Assembly: GCA_023053575.1 (NCBI GenBank)
Contig: JAKZAP010000014.1
Span: 11,620,938-11,684,937, forward strand
From: Branchinecta lynchi
Lineage: Eukaryota; Arthropoda; Branchiopoda; Anostraca; Branchinectidae
DNA: 64,000 bases
Reading direction: 5' to 3'
Positions 46,925 through 57,347 of the stretch are shown piece by piece. Position numbers and translations under genes: made by a program. Numbering within the stretch: the stretch's first letter is position 1; each line of letters begins with the position of its first letter. The notes beneath the pieces were generated by a model. It was not told the DNA's origin. It ran no database searches and was given only the letters and a program-made list of their open reading frames with translations.

Positions 46925-47395
46925 CCCCCCCCCCGTCGATTCACCCACCCCTCAATACGCCCAATCCAAAAATCCGTCGATTCACCCATCCGTCTATTCA
47001 CCCACCCGTCGATTCATCCACCCGTCAATTCGCCCAACCGCTGATTCGCCCAACTGCTGATTCGTCCACCTGCTGATTCACCCACCTGTTAATTCAAGCA
47101 CCCGTTGATTCGCCCAACGTCGATTCACCCAACGTCCTGTTGCTTGAGCGTCGATTCACCCAATTCTATGATCCGTCGATTCGCGCATCCGTCATAAGAC
47201 CCAAGCAATCCGTCATAGCTCCCACGTTTTCCGACAGTTCGCCTACCCGTCACAAGACCTAAAAAATTCATCAATTCGCCCAAAAAACCGTCGATTCGCC
47301 CAAAAAATCCGTCACAACCCCACTTTTTCCATAAGTTCGCCTACCCGTCGCAAGACCCAAAATATCCGTCGATTCGCCCAATTTTCAAAACCGAC
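46925..47395 (+). repeat. Minisatellite, ~15 bp unit CCGTCGATTCACCCA
   Basis: At least 25 diverged units of the form ccgtcgattc(a/g)cccac/a, later alternating with ccgtcacaagacccaa. Preceded by a C-run at 46921-46934. The frame at 46888-47076, rich in P, S and H, is a repeat translation. Confidence 0.8.
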
Positions 47396-47483
47396 CTTTG
47401 ATTCAGCGCGGTTCTTTTCATTGAACGCTGTAGAAGAAAGTGACTGAGTCACAGGGGAGTAAATAACAAGAGCTACGAGCTCA

Positions 47484-49363
47484 TATGGCACTTGTTACGA
47501 GTAGGCACGGCTCGGTTATGTCAATGATCTATCTAGTGTTTGCTAAGTGTCTTCCCACCAAGTTTCATCTCGATCCCTCCACTCATTGCGTTTTCCAATA
47601 TTTCCGGTTCTCCCCTCCAGCTCCCCCCAAAAGTCACCGGATCCGGTCCGGATTTTAAGTGGGTCGTCTGAGACATGAATTCTTTCCAAATATCAAGTTT
47701 CATCGAGATCCGGTCACCCGTTCAAAAGTTATAAATACCTCAAGATTCCGGATTCCCCCTCCCTCCACTCCCCCGACAGTGCCCGAATCGGCTCGGTCAT
47801 GTCAATGATGTATCTAGTGTTTGCTAGGTGTCTTCCCACCAAGTTTCATCTCGATCCCTCCACTCATAGCGTTTCCCAAGATTTCCGGTTGCCCCCTCCA
47901 GCTCCCCCAAAAGTCACCGGATCTGGTCCGGATTTTAAGTGGGTCGTCTGAGGCATGAGGCCTTTCCAAATATCAAGTTCCATCGAGATCCGATCACCCG
48001 TTCAAAAGTTATAAATACCTCAAGATTCCGGATTCCCCCTCCCTCCACTCCCCCACAGTGCCCGAATTGGCTCGGTTAGATGTATCTAGTGTTTGCTAGG
48101 TGTCTTCACACCAAGTTTCATCTCGATCCCTCCACTCATAGCGTTTCCCAAGATTTCCGGTTGCCCCCTCCAGCTCCCCCAAAAAGTCACCGGATCCTGT
48201 CCGGATTTTAAGTGGGTCGTCTGAGGCATGAGGTCGTTCCAAATATCAAGTTTCATCGAGATCCGGTCACCCGTTCAAAAGTTATAAATACCTCAAGATT
48301 CCGGATTCCCCCTCCCTCCACTCCCCCCACAGTGCCCGAATCGGCTCGGTCATGTCAATGATGTATCTAGTGTTTGCTAGGTGTCTTCCCACCAAGTTTC
48401 ATCTCGACCCCTCCAGTCATAGCATTTCCCAAGATTTCCGGTTGCCTCCTCCAGCTCCCCCCAAAAGTCACCGGATCCGGTCCGGATTTTAAGTGGGTCG
48501 TCTGAGGCATGAGGTCTTTCCAAATATCAAGTTCCATCAAGATCCGATCACCCGTTCAAAAGTTATAAATACCTCAAGATTCCGGATTCCCCCTCCCTCC
48601 ACTCCCCCCACAGTGCCCGAATCGGCTCGGTCATGTCAATGATGTATCTAGTGTTTGCTAGGTGTCTTCCCACCAAGTTTCATCTCGATCCCTCCACTCA
48701 TAGCGTTTCCCAAGATTTCCGGTTGCCCCCTCCAGCTCCCCCCAAAATTCACCGGATCCGGTCCGGATTTTAAGTAGGTCGTCTGATGCATGAGGTCTTT
48801 CCAAATATCAAGTTCCATCGAGATCCGATCACCCGTTCAAAAGTTATAAATACCTCAAGATTCCGGATTCCCCCTCCCTCCACTCCCCCCCACAGTGCCC
48901 GAATCGGCTCGGTTATGTCAATGATGTATCTAGTGTTTGCTAGGTGTCTTCCCACCAAGTTTCATCTCGATCCCTCCACTCATAGCGTTTCCCAAGATTT
49001 CCGGTTGCCCCCTCCAGCTCCCCCCAAAAGTCACCGGATCCGGTCCGGATTTTAAGTGGGTCGTCTGAGGCATGAGGTCGTTCCAAATATCAAGTTTCAT
49101 CGAGATCCAATCACCCGTTCAAAAGTTAAAAATACCTCAAGATTCCGGATTCCCCCTCCCTCCACTCCCCCCACGGTGCTCGGATCGGGGAAGTGACTAT
49201 TTCCAACTTAATCGTTTGGGGTCCCTGATACGCCTGCCAAGTTTTATCGTCCTAGCTTATGTGGAAGTGCCCGAACTAGCAAAACCTGGACAGACCGACA
49301 GACCGACGGACGGACAGAAATTGCGATCGCTATATGGCACTTGGCCGAAGGGCAAGTGCCATA
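47484..49363 (+). repeat. Satellite-bearing element: six ~281 bp units and a terminal hairpin
   Basis: agtttcatctcgatccctcc starts at 47561, 47842, 48114, 48395, 48676 and 48958 (steps 281, 272, 281, 281, 282). Units differ by few bases. Each has a caccggatccggtccggatt palindromic part and a C-rich ccccctccctccactccccc part. The right end has gacagaccgacagaccgacg, gcgatcgc and the 11 bp-stem hairpin tatggcacttg...caagtgccata (49333-49363). The left end begins tatggcacttg (47484), so the ends are inverted. Open frames here are repeat translations. Confidence 0.82.
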
Positions 49364-49995
49364 AAAAGGATACGATACCGTCCGATGTAATAAAGGTGAA
49401 AACTAGTCAATACAGCTTGAGCCAGAATGATGAGAAGCATGATATAAGACCTCGGTGCCGATAGTGAAAGAGGAAATGGAGGATGAATGGAAGAGTAAAA
49501 TATCAATGAGCTACCATATTTTTAGGTACAACATGTACCGAAAGCGGTAGGATACATATTGCGATTATTTGGTTGGTTAAAGGAAATTATAATGCCACAC
49601 AATCATACAATTCTCAATAGAGTAAATTTTGATTGGTGCTCCCCAATACCTTTGTTCGGCAGACATGACCCAATGTCGGCGAAACCTTTGGTCGGCAGGA
49701 ATACTAAAGGTTCCAACGGGAACCAGAGGAGAATATTTATGAAACTATTACAGCTGGAACACTGATGCTCAAGGGATATTCTGATCCATATTATGCTTCC
49801 TTATACATGACTCTTTTCGGATGATTCGGAAAACGATTGTACTAATTAGTCGGTAACTTTACAAGCTTCTACTGATCAGCTGGCCAACTACAATTATAAG
49901 TCAACTTTTCACTCAAGTTTTTACCAGATTGCTTTTGTTATTCCAGTTATCCCTGGCTGTGCCTGATTTTAGCTGAATCGGCCTAGCAGGAAAAA
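49364..49995. other. No gene recognised
   Basis: Intronic sequence without identifiable repeat or exon. Confidence 0.5.
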
Positions 49996-50595
49996 CTCAT
50001 AATGACCACGATCACAATGCCCACGACTCAAATGTCCACTATTCAAAATGTCCACGATCCAAAATGCCTACGACTCGTAGTGCCCACGGTTCAGAATGCC
50101 CACGATCGTACAGTTTGAACTGTTCAGGCCGTAGTAAATCGGAGCTAGTGATGAATGTGAAATGAAAGGAACGGACTAAATATCATGATGGCGATAATCG
50201 TGCATTGAAACTGTCCATTACAATGTAATTTCGAATTCAGAAAATAAATAGCGATCTCAAAACTTTTATGTTTTACAAATCTTACCTTCAGGGTGCAAGG
50301 TTTAGATCGGCGTTTCTTCGTACTTTTGCGCAATCATTCTAGTTTGTAGAACTATAAAATAATCCTGTCACAATTTTCCGTAGTAATACCTTTTAATCAC
50401 GCTGTCCATTGTCCCAGATCATTTTGACCTCCCCTACCGACAGTTAGTCGTCGGCACTTTGAACCAGGACGAATTTAGCCTTCCTGAGAGCATTTTAAAC
50501 TTAATTTTGGACCGTTGACATTTTTGAAGATTTTGATTTCAGGGTCTACAGCCTGAATTATGGCATTTTTAGTCGTGGGCATTGTGAGATCGTGC
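49996..50595. repeat. Element bracketed by CACGATCACAATGCCCACGAC inverted ends; left end is a minisatellite
   Basis: 49998-50107: about seven units like aatgcccacgactca / aatgtccacgatcca (15-16 bp). At 50569-50593, agtcgtgggcattgtgagat + cgtg is the reverse of the first unit pair. The bracketed interior (50110-50568) has no coding sequence recognised. Confidence 0.55.
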
Positions 50596-50742
50596 TGATT
50601 TTGGGAACCACCCGAAAAATTTCTATGATATCCCCTTTTTCTTTTTAGGGTGTTCGTGCCCCTATCTCGGCACTATAATCAATCCTGATTGAACTTTTAC
50701 AAGACATTACTTACCGTTTTTCAACGGCACGAAAATAAGTGT

Positions 50743-51169
50743 GTTAATTCAATCAATCAATCATCGCATTTATTCCTGAATATCTGTTTCACAACATGAT
50801 AGCATAGGACTGTCAACTTAAACAAAATATAATTGATATATACAATTCGTTTTAAAACTTGTACGACTTCATAACTTGTAACAAAATTAAACGGTATGTC
50901 AACATAAAAAATAAACAAAATTTAAATCAGCCTGATACCCTGCCCTTAGAAAAGCTTTAATCAAGTAAGGGGAAAACTGGAATATCCAGTTTCACAGAAG
51001 TGCGAAAAGTACCAGAAGTAGATCGCCAGATTGCGTGTGGAATTGATGAAAAACTCATTTGTGGGAGGTTTACAGTGGGGAAGACATTTCCGGAAAATGC
51101 TTGGCTCTAATGAGACTTGATGGATCGTAAGAGCTGATGAGCTAATTGACCCATTTCTAGGTCCAAACC
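50743..51169 (-). mobile_element. Non-LTR retrotransposon 3' region with (ATTG)n tail, inverted
   Basis: The minus strand ends ggaataaatgcgatgattga + ttgattg. Upstream, ccatcaagtctcattagagc + caagcattttcc recurs in the same orientation near 51890-51960 (caatcaagtctcagtagagt). The minus-strand frame 50961-51224 is not a recognisable protein. Probably 3' UTR of a decayed LINE; class uncertain. Confidence 0.4.
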
Positions 51170-51181
51170 GTAACTGCCTGT

Positions 51182-51628
51182 AAATATTCTTTGAGCCTAA
51201 GCTGAATTTGAAACATTTATTCAAACAATGTTTACAACGGATACGTCAGTTATGATTTTTCATCAGCGATATTTCGGCCCTTCTTGGCAAGGGTCCTCGT
51301 CAGGCTGTCAATCTTCTGGTTCAACTTCGGGGAAGGAAACAAACCTGTAATAAATAACTGAAGCAATCGTGCAGCAAAAACAGCGTCGTTGTCAAAAATT
51401 AAATCTCAGGACTAGTTTTTTCATTATAGTGGTATTTGAAGATAATTTACTTTAATAAGATATTTATAGTCGGTAGAAGCTTCAGTTATTTATTACAGGT
51501 TTGTTTCCTTCCCCGAAGTTGAACCAGAAGATTGACAGCCTGACGAGGACCCTTGCCAAGAAGGGCCGAAATATCGCTGATGAAAAATCATAGCTGACGT
51601 ATCCGTTGTAAACATTGTTTGAATAAAT
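51182..51628. mobile_element. Palindromic hammerhead-like retroposon with 12 bp target duplication
   Basis: Flanked by gtaactgcctgt at 51170-51181 and 51629-51640. Arms 51215-51364 and 51479-51628 (150 bp each) are reverse complements with one mismatch (51250 region), separated by a 114 bp spacer. Each arm has CTGACGA (+ strand 51540-51546), stem II ggacccttgccaagaagggc, CGAAA and a stem III (gctgatga ... tcatagc) ending TATC (51600-51603). The outer 33 bp (aaatattctttgagcctaag...) is the distal end also seen at 46785 and 57355. Confidence 0.75.
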
Positions 51629-51640
51629 GTAACTGCCTGT

Positions 51641-52470
51641 GGTTAGGATGTTGAAAAGGCATGTTGTGGCCATGCCCCCACCCCCCTCCTCCAGCTTCCC
51701 CTCAAAAATTACATATCTATGACGTCATTTAGTTCGATAACAAATAACACTTCGCTACAATTGTTATATTTTCTGTTATGGTTTTGCAATTGTTGGGTAT
51801 AATATTATACGTAATAAATCAAGCATTATTATGCATGTGTTCTGCATTGTTTTGTACTATATGAATTGAGAAGAAACTGAGCTCGTTTGCAGGGGAAGTT
51901 TAGGGAAGACATCCGTAGGAAATGCTACACTCTACTGAGACTTGATTGATCCTGTGGCATCATAATTTTGTTTGACGGACCACATAATCGCACTATGTAG
52001 CCCACCTCTTTCGTTAAACTTGTACCTAAATAATAGCTGGAAGCTCTCATGGCACTTGCAAGGCTTGGTAAAAGGATGAAAGTAGGAATTCGCCAATTCG
52101 TTGGATTGTTGTGATCATTTATAAGCAAACCCCTTAAGATAATAATAACATAATCTAATCTAAATCTAATGGTAATTTTTTTGCACTTGGCTGTGATGAT
52201 GCGCACTTTAAGGGCGCTAGAAATTCTTCTGTAATCAAAACCCTTGACACAAAAATGATCCTGGGTCCTTTAGCATCATGAATATGTATGGTTTGGTCAA
52301 AAGTATTTTTTTGTTACTTTTCGGTTAAGATGCGCACTTTAAGGGTGCATAAATTCATTTCTAACCAGAATCATTTTGGCAGAAATGATCATGTGCTCAT
52401 GGGGATCATGAAAATGTAGGTTTTGCTGAAAAGTATTTTCTGTACTTTGCGGTTAAGATGAGTACTTTAA
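51641..52470. other. No gene recognised
   Basis: Contains the LINE-3'-like block at 51890-52000 noted above and two diverged copies of gatgcgcactttaagggygc / tgatcctgggtc-type sequence (52198-52270, 52329-52400, 52457). The latter are an old tandem duplication. Confidence 0.4.
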
Positions 52471-52479
52471 AGGATGCTC

Positions 52480-52925
52480 GGACCTGGGAAGTGACAATTT
52501 CTAAGCCAATCTTGTCAAGTCTCTAATGTTCAAGCCAATTTTTGTCGTCCTAGCACATCCGGAAGTAGCCTACATTGAATTGCGGCCACGGGAATTCTGG
52601 ATCCCCCTTCGACTCCCCCAGAGTACCGATTCCAGTCCGGTTCTGTCACTGATGTATCTAGGGCTTACGTTTGTTCTTCCCACCAGGTGTTATCCCAATC
52701 GCTATATTCGAAGTGTGTCACAAAATTTCCGCCCCCCCCCCCCACCACCGGACTCCCCCAGATTGATCGTATCCTGTCCGAACTTGAAATGGGACATCTG
52801 AGACATGAGTTCTTTCCGAATATCAAGTTCAAAAGTTGGCCATAACTCAAGATTCTAGATTCCCCCTCCCTCCACTCACCCCACGGTGGTCAAATCGGAG
52901 AAACGACTGTTCTTAAAGGACCTGT
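52480..52925 (+). repeat. Satellite-family fragment
   Basis: gggaagtgacaatttctaag, tttttgtcgtcctagcacat, gatgtatctagggcttacgt and ccccctccctccactcaccc match the end region and units of 47484-49363 in a more diverged form. C-run at 52732-52743. Confidence 0.6.
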
Positions 52926-54264
52926 CTTGCCTATAATACTAACGCAACCTACTTCCATAATCACTCCATATATTTCTAAACCCGGAGACCCCAACTTTGT
53001 ACGGTACATTCTAGCCCCTCTAACAAAACCATGCTGATTTTCTCACTTGCCGTGTCTTGCTACCTTGGATGTGTATCATACTGTCTTTTAATAACTGTCC
53101 TAATGATAAAGTAAAAATAAGATACATTAATAAGACTTCTTACCTGTCGATCTTCTTGACCATTCAACTAAAGATCAGGCGTGTTTGTCATCTTTGTTTC
53201 TCAGTTTTCTGAAATTTCGTAGTCGCGTTTTTCTCGTCCCTTCTGATGGTTAATAAAGATCCCTGCTGGCTGCTGCATTGTTACTTACTTGTTGGTATTT
53301 AATCTGGTTCAATTCGGACGGAATCGCTGGTCATTTATACTGATAAGTTAGATGACGTTTTTAAGGGTTTTTTGTCTATGAACAAAAAAAGTTCAGCGCA
53401 TGTGAATAAAAGGACTTTCATCTTTGTGAGGCGAAATGAGAATAACCGTAGAGGGCGGAAACGGCGTCGGGCGGGAAACCCGGAATCGTGCGCCGTAAAT
53501 TATTAAATACTTTGGGTATGAATCGGTTCTGGATTGCCACGAGGTGTAAATTGGCTTCTCTTTGTTTATGATATTGAAAAAAAAAATATATAGTTGTTTG
53601 TGTATAGTATTGAATTTATTTTTTCCCTTTTCTTTTTTGTTCCCAATATAATTGTGCTAAGTGATTAAGTTATTGAGTCCTGCCACAAACAAATCTGTCT
53701 AGATTTTCACGCGGCAGGTCTGTTATTATATTACAATTTTATTTTGTAAAATTCCAATATTTATTAAATATCATTATTAAAAAAAAGGACCCGCCGTACG
53801 TATACCCTAGAAGTCAACCTACTTCTGTAATTGCAATCATTAATTCTTAAACCCGGAGGTTTTAAGGAGTTTTTTTTACATTTTAAACCCGCTAACTACA
53901 CCTCTATAATTTTTGCACTTGCCAAGATTCACGATTTGCTGCGTAAAACCAATAATCAGAATTTCCCCGAGTTGTTGCTAGAAGTCAATGGGCCTGGGAA
54001 AAGGCTTAAAACAGCCAAAGACGTGTATATTTTTTTTAAAAGCAGATCCTAGTTCCAGATAGTTTTGATTACTGGAGTATATAGAGTATATATTGCGAGA
54101 TTGCTTTAATAGCCTTTAATTTCCTGTTTATTTACGATTTAAAAACTAATCAACAGTTTACTTTTTTAATTAGGGTGTGACACAGCGTCGAATTGAAGTG
54201 TTTCATTAAATAGGGGATGAGTCAGTAACATTCGGGGGAGTAAAGTTACGTGCACACACATTCC
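52926..54264. other. No gene recognised
   Basis: AT-rich intron. Frame 53831-54052 (KPGGFKEFFLHFKPANYTS...) has no recognised family and no clear splice borders. Confidence 0.45.
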
Positions 54265-54420
54265 TAATAAAATAGAAAAAAGAGATTTTCGGTTTTTTTT
54301 CTTGATCAGCTAGTTACCCCTTCAAGATGATGTGCAAGGGATAAATACAAATCAGCGAAAAAAGTTTTTCTACTTTATTAGAAATGAATGGTCAGCTTGG
54401 CTTCAAACCTTATATTACAC
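54265..54420. repeat. Repeat shared with 37860-38000
   Basis: gagattttcggttttttttc + ttgatcagctagttacccct, gatgatgtgcaagggataaa, then gaatggtcagcttggcttca + aacctta, the reverse of ggtttgaagccaagctgacc at 37871. Confidence 0.5.
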
Positions 54421-54439
54421 ACATTCCTATAAGATTCCA

Positions 54440-54575
54440 CATGCGGAATTTGCGTCACAATGAGGAAACCTGCATGCGATGCGTTAAAATTCGGAAGCGA
54501 AGGAGCAAATTTGCATCCGACTGCAACGAACTATGTGGACGCGTACCTTAAGTCTCGTGCAGTCACAGTTAATTG
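54440..54575 (+). repeat. CATCCGACTGCGAAAA repeat, third copy
   Basis: gcatgcgatgcg, ggaagcgaaggagcaaattt, gcatccgactgcaacgaact and gcgtaccttaagtc match 280-350 and the reverse of 36655-36760. Confidence 0.5.
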
Positions 54576-54789
54576 CATCAAGAATAAATAAGCACAAGAA
54601 CTTCCGTCTCCCGATCTCTGTAATACGACCATCCGGATTCGAATAGATTCCCGATACCCTACCTGATACAAACGAGCGGACGGTAGGAGCTACGCGGAAC
54701 ATCACAATTTGTTATCTCTACAATCAGCTATATCGCTGTAGAGCCCTGAAAAAAAATGTTTCGAGAGTAACAGCCGTTTGGTTGTCCAC

Positions 54790-55150
54790 CATTATGAATC
54801 AATGAATGAATGATTTTATTTACCCATTCTGAACACAAAATGTGACAAATGGAGTATAAGAAGGGAAGAAAAAAAAGGAAAAACGAATCACACTAAACTA
54901 ACAAGTAAACAAAGAACTAACACAATTAGCCTACTTTAGAAATGCCTGGTACAGGCTGTGCTGGGGATCCAGGGACTGTAGAAACTTTTCTCTACGGATG
55001 TTAATGACATCCGTGGGATTAAGAACCCCATATTTAACAATTAGTGAAGTATTTCTCGTCCAAAGAGGTACTCAAAGCAAAAACTTTGCAAACTTGAAAT
55101 AAATAACTCTTATTGCTTTCTTTTCCTTCAGTGTGAAAAGTATCCAAAAA
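54790..55150 (-). pseudogene. LINE reverse-transcriptase C-terminus and 3' end, antisense
   Basis: Minus strand from ~55135: LKEKKAIRVIYFKFAKFLL, stop, VPLWTRNTSLIVKYGVLNPT, DVINIRREKFLQSLDPQ, HSLYQAFLK, stop. K-K-A-I-R-V-I followed by Y-F-K-F-x-K-F-L-L and P-L-W matches the C-terminal part of non-LTR retrotransposon ORF2 and parallels Y-F-R-F in the copy at 35.2-35.9 kb. The 3' UTR runs down to gaatgaatgattcattgatt at ~54795-54815. One internal stop; 5' part missing. Confidence 0.72.
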
Positions 55151-55714
55151 GACGACAGAGCGAGAATGAATGTCACGTATGACACGCTGCAGAGTGGGTC
55201 ATGCGCCTGCTACAGTTCGCAACGGCGAAGAGGGAAGTAGATGGTCACCAACTCCAGCCAGTACCTCTAGGACTGCTCAGTTTTGTCCGGGGATCCAGAG
55301 TTGGTGCAGAGGACCAAAGATGGATTAGCTTATTTCTTCTTGATTGCATCTATACCTATGTGACGTTTTTGCGTCGATGGCTGTAGAGATGAACGGGTTA
55401 TCCCTCCACGCGAAAATGAGAAAATCGATCAGGCGTTAAACGTCTGCGCGAAAATGTCCATCTAAATCCTTAAGCAGAATATCAATTAGGTCTTCGTATC
55501 CTATTTGATTCATCACTAGCCAATTAGACAATTCCGTAAAATAATCGGATTGTCTAGTACCCTTGAAAATTGAACTCATCTGAACTTCGGCCTCAGCCAA
55601 TTTCAGTCTATGCTGGTACTGTCAAGCAAGCCTGTGGCCATCGGCAACGGCACATCCGAGTGGAAACCCCTAGCGGAATTTCCATGTTCGAGCCCGGATT
55701 ATAAGTTACGTTGT

Positions 55715-55925
55715 CAGGCTCGCGATTCTCAACCGTGTTCGTCTCTTCGTTTGAAAGTGTATCTAAGATCTCGCAACACGGGTTCCAACTGTTATGTGGC
55801 TCCAAGAGTTTCTAGCTTCCGTGTTTTTTCCAGTTCAACACCGAATCAGGCCCCCCCCCCCCCCGCCCCACACATCATGTTAGGATCCTAGTATAACACG
55901 TTACTGGCTGAACACGCAACCATAC
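55715..55925. repeat. CAGGCTCGCGATTCTCAAC repeat, second copy
   Basis: Ordered matches to 25617-25850 (caggctcgcgattctcaacc, acacgggttcc, ttccgtgttttttcc, agttcaacaccgaa, gctgaacacgcaacc). C-run at 55849-55864. Ends ~75 bp before the third IgSF exon. Confidence 0.55.
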
Positions 55926-56000
55926 TTGAAGCTCAGCATGAACGCGCGTTTATTAGATATTATTTGAGCTTCGTGTTCTGTATGTTTGTTATTTTCCTAG

Positions 56001-56168
56001 TACCTCCTACAATTTCCGACAACGCCAGCTCCCCGTCACAGGTCACAGCGCGCGAGGGTACGCGTGTCAGCCTGGTGTGTCGCGGAGAGGGGAGGCCTGC
56101 ACCGCGAGTCGCCTGGAGACGGGAGGATGGGAAAGCATTGGTACACGAACGACGATCTTTAGATACAG
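56001..56168 (+). CDS. IgSF gene exon: N-terminal half of Ig domain 2
   Basis: The exon begins after ttttcctag and ends one base into a codon before gtaagt. Joined to the preceding exon it reads VVPPTISDNASSPSQVTARE and then GTRVSLVCRGEGRPAPRVAW, RREDGKALVHERRSLDT. VPP-x-I is the Ig1-Ig2 linker of DIP, lachesin and IgLON proteins. EGTRVSLVC carries the first cysteine of Ig2, and G-x-P-A-P-x-V-x-W-R-R-E-D-G is a family hallmark. Base composition is richer in GC than the surrounding intron, as expected for coding sequence. Phase 1 on both sides matches its neighbours. Confidence 0.92.
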
Positions 56169-56363
56169 GTAAGTGAATACTCTTGATGACTATCTCTCCC
56201 TTCCGATGCAGAATCTCCGGGTACCTGCGGAAGAGAGGAAGAAATGGTGTCAGAGCGCGCTGACTCAGGATTTGAGTCATAGAGTTTGAGTCGTTATACG
56301 GACAAGTTTACTCCTTCTTCCTGAGAATCACTGGCGTGTTTTGGACTGAGTCATATAGTGTAT

Positions 56364-56786
56364 AGTTGCGTTTTTGCTAATACCATGGTATTTGTTACCA
56401 CGGTAACTGGATCTGCAATTAGTCGTTTTTGCAGTTATCGTAGTATCTGATGGGTTGATGGGTGCTCTGCAAAAACGACTGTTGCCGAAATTGCACTTTT
56501 CGAAGTCATCCCAAAAGAAAAACAGATATCCAGTTACATCCCTAAGTGCTAAACTTCTTTCTCACCAATCTGACAAAATTTGATGAAATTGGGATGACTT
56601 TTCAGATACCACGACCAGATACCATGTTCGGACCGTAGTATCTGAATATCTGTTACCACGATAACTGGCAAGATACCACGATACCTTCAAAAACGTCTTT
56701 TGACCGTTGTATCAGATACCACGAAAACTAGAAAAACGACTGTAGACCTTGGTATCAGATACCATGGTATCTGCAAAAACGCAACT
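56364..56786. mobile_element. GATACCATGGTATC MITE, copy 3 (most complete)
   Basis: Left agttgcgtttttgctaatac + catggta; right taccatggtatctgcaaaaa + cgcaact. Flanked by TA-containing sequence (tat/aat). The interior repeats taccacgataactggc in alternating sense. In the intron 196 bp after the exon ending at 56168. Confidence 0.77.
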
Positions 56787-57180
56787 AATAATAAATCACT
56801 CGGTGTAGGCTAGTCCGGTAAAAGTACGAAAAAAAGTGGGCCAAATTGAATAAAATTGCAGCAAAACTTTTGTTATACGCTAAAATCACTGAACAGTATA
56901 TCCAGAATCCGGCAAAAGCATCATTGGGCTGACGCTGGGGTGTTAAGGATATTTTTTTTTGTATCTGAATATTTTTTAGTCTACGCTCCGCTGAAATAGC
57001 TTCCTAACATTCAAACCTGCTGTTTAAAAAAAAAAGGTACTGGTAGCACTGACTCCACACTTAAAGTATATTTGAAAATGGTTCATTCCAACAAAAAATC
57101 GAAGAACTCTTCAATGCCCAGAGGCGAATCTGTAAGGGGATAAATAATACTAAAACGCACATGAAAACAACAAATATTCA

Positions 57181-57300
57181 AACATTGTTTACAACGAATA
57201 CGTCAGCTACGATTCTTCATCAGCGTTATTTCGGCCCTTCTTGGCAAGGGTCCTCGTCCGGCTGTTAATCTTCTGGGTTAACGCCGGGGAAGGAAACAAA
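57181..57300 (-). mobile_element. Hammerhead-like retroposon, core-mutant copy
   Basis: Minus strand: gccCGGACGA (consensus CUGANGA, U4 changed to G), intact stem II ggacccttgccaagaagggc, CGAAA, stem III gctgatgaagaatcgtagc, gacgtattcgttgtaaacaa. Closest to the palindromic copy at 51.2-51.6 kb, including the ttctggttcaac/ccggggaaggaaacaaac 5' part. Followed 50 bp later by a second copy in the same orientation. Confidence 0.6.
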
Positions 57301-57347
57301 CATGTAATCAGAACACTTTAATTGAAAACAAATTACCTGAAAAAAGG

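Larger units (their letters stand above)
36172..56000 (+). other. Large intron of the IgSF gene (~19.8 kb)
   Basis: Bounded by donor gtatgt and acceptor tcctag, both used in a phase-1 junction. It holds two GGATCCC elements, several ribozyme-like retroposons, the 281 bp satellite, MITEs, foldbacks and antisense LINE fragments. No additional host exon was recognised inside it. Confidence 0.8.

Noticed and set aside
46888..47076. Proline/serine-rich open frame (PPPPPSIHPPLNTPN...)
   Set aside because: Direct translation of the CCGTCGATTCACCCA minisatellite.
47484..49363. Helitron interpretation of the terminal hairpin
   Set aside because: No CTRR end, no 5' TC and no AT insertion site; the ends are inverted repeats instead.
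48786..49464. Overlapping plus-strand open frames of 89 and 130 codons
   Set aside because: They are translations of ~281 bp satellite units, whose period is not a multiple of three.
46925..50110. Considered as CRISPR arrays because of regular short repeats
   Set aside because: Units are adjacent without unique spacers, and the genome is clearly eukaryotic.
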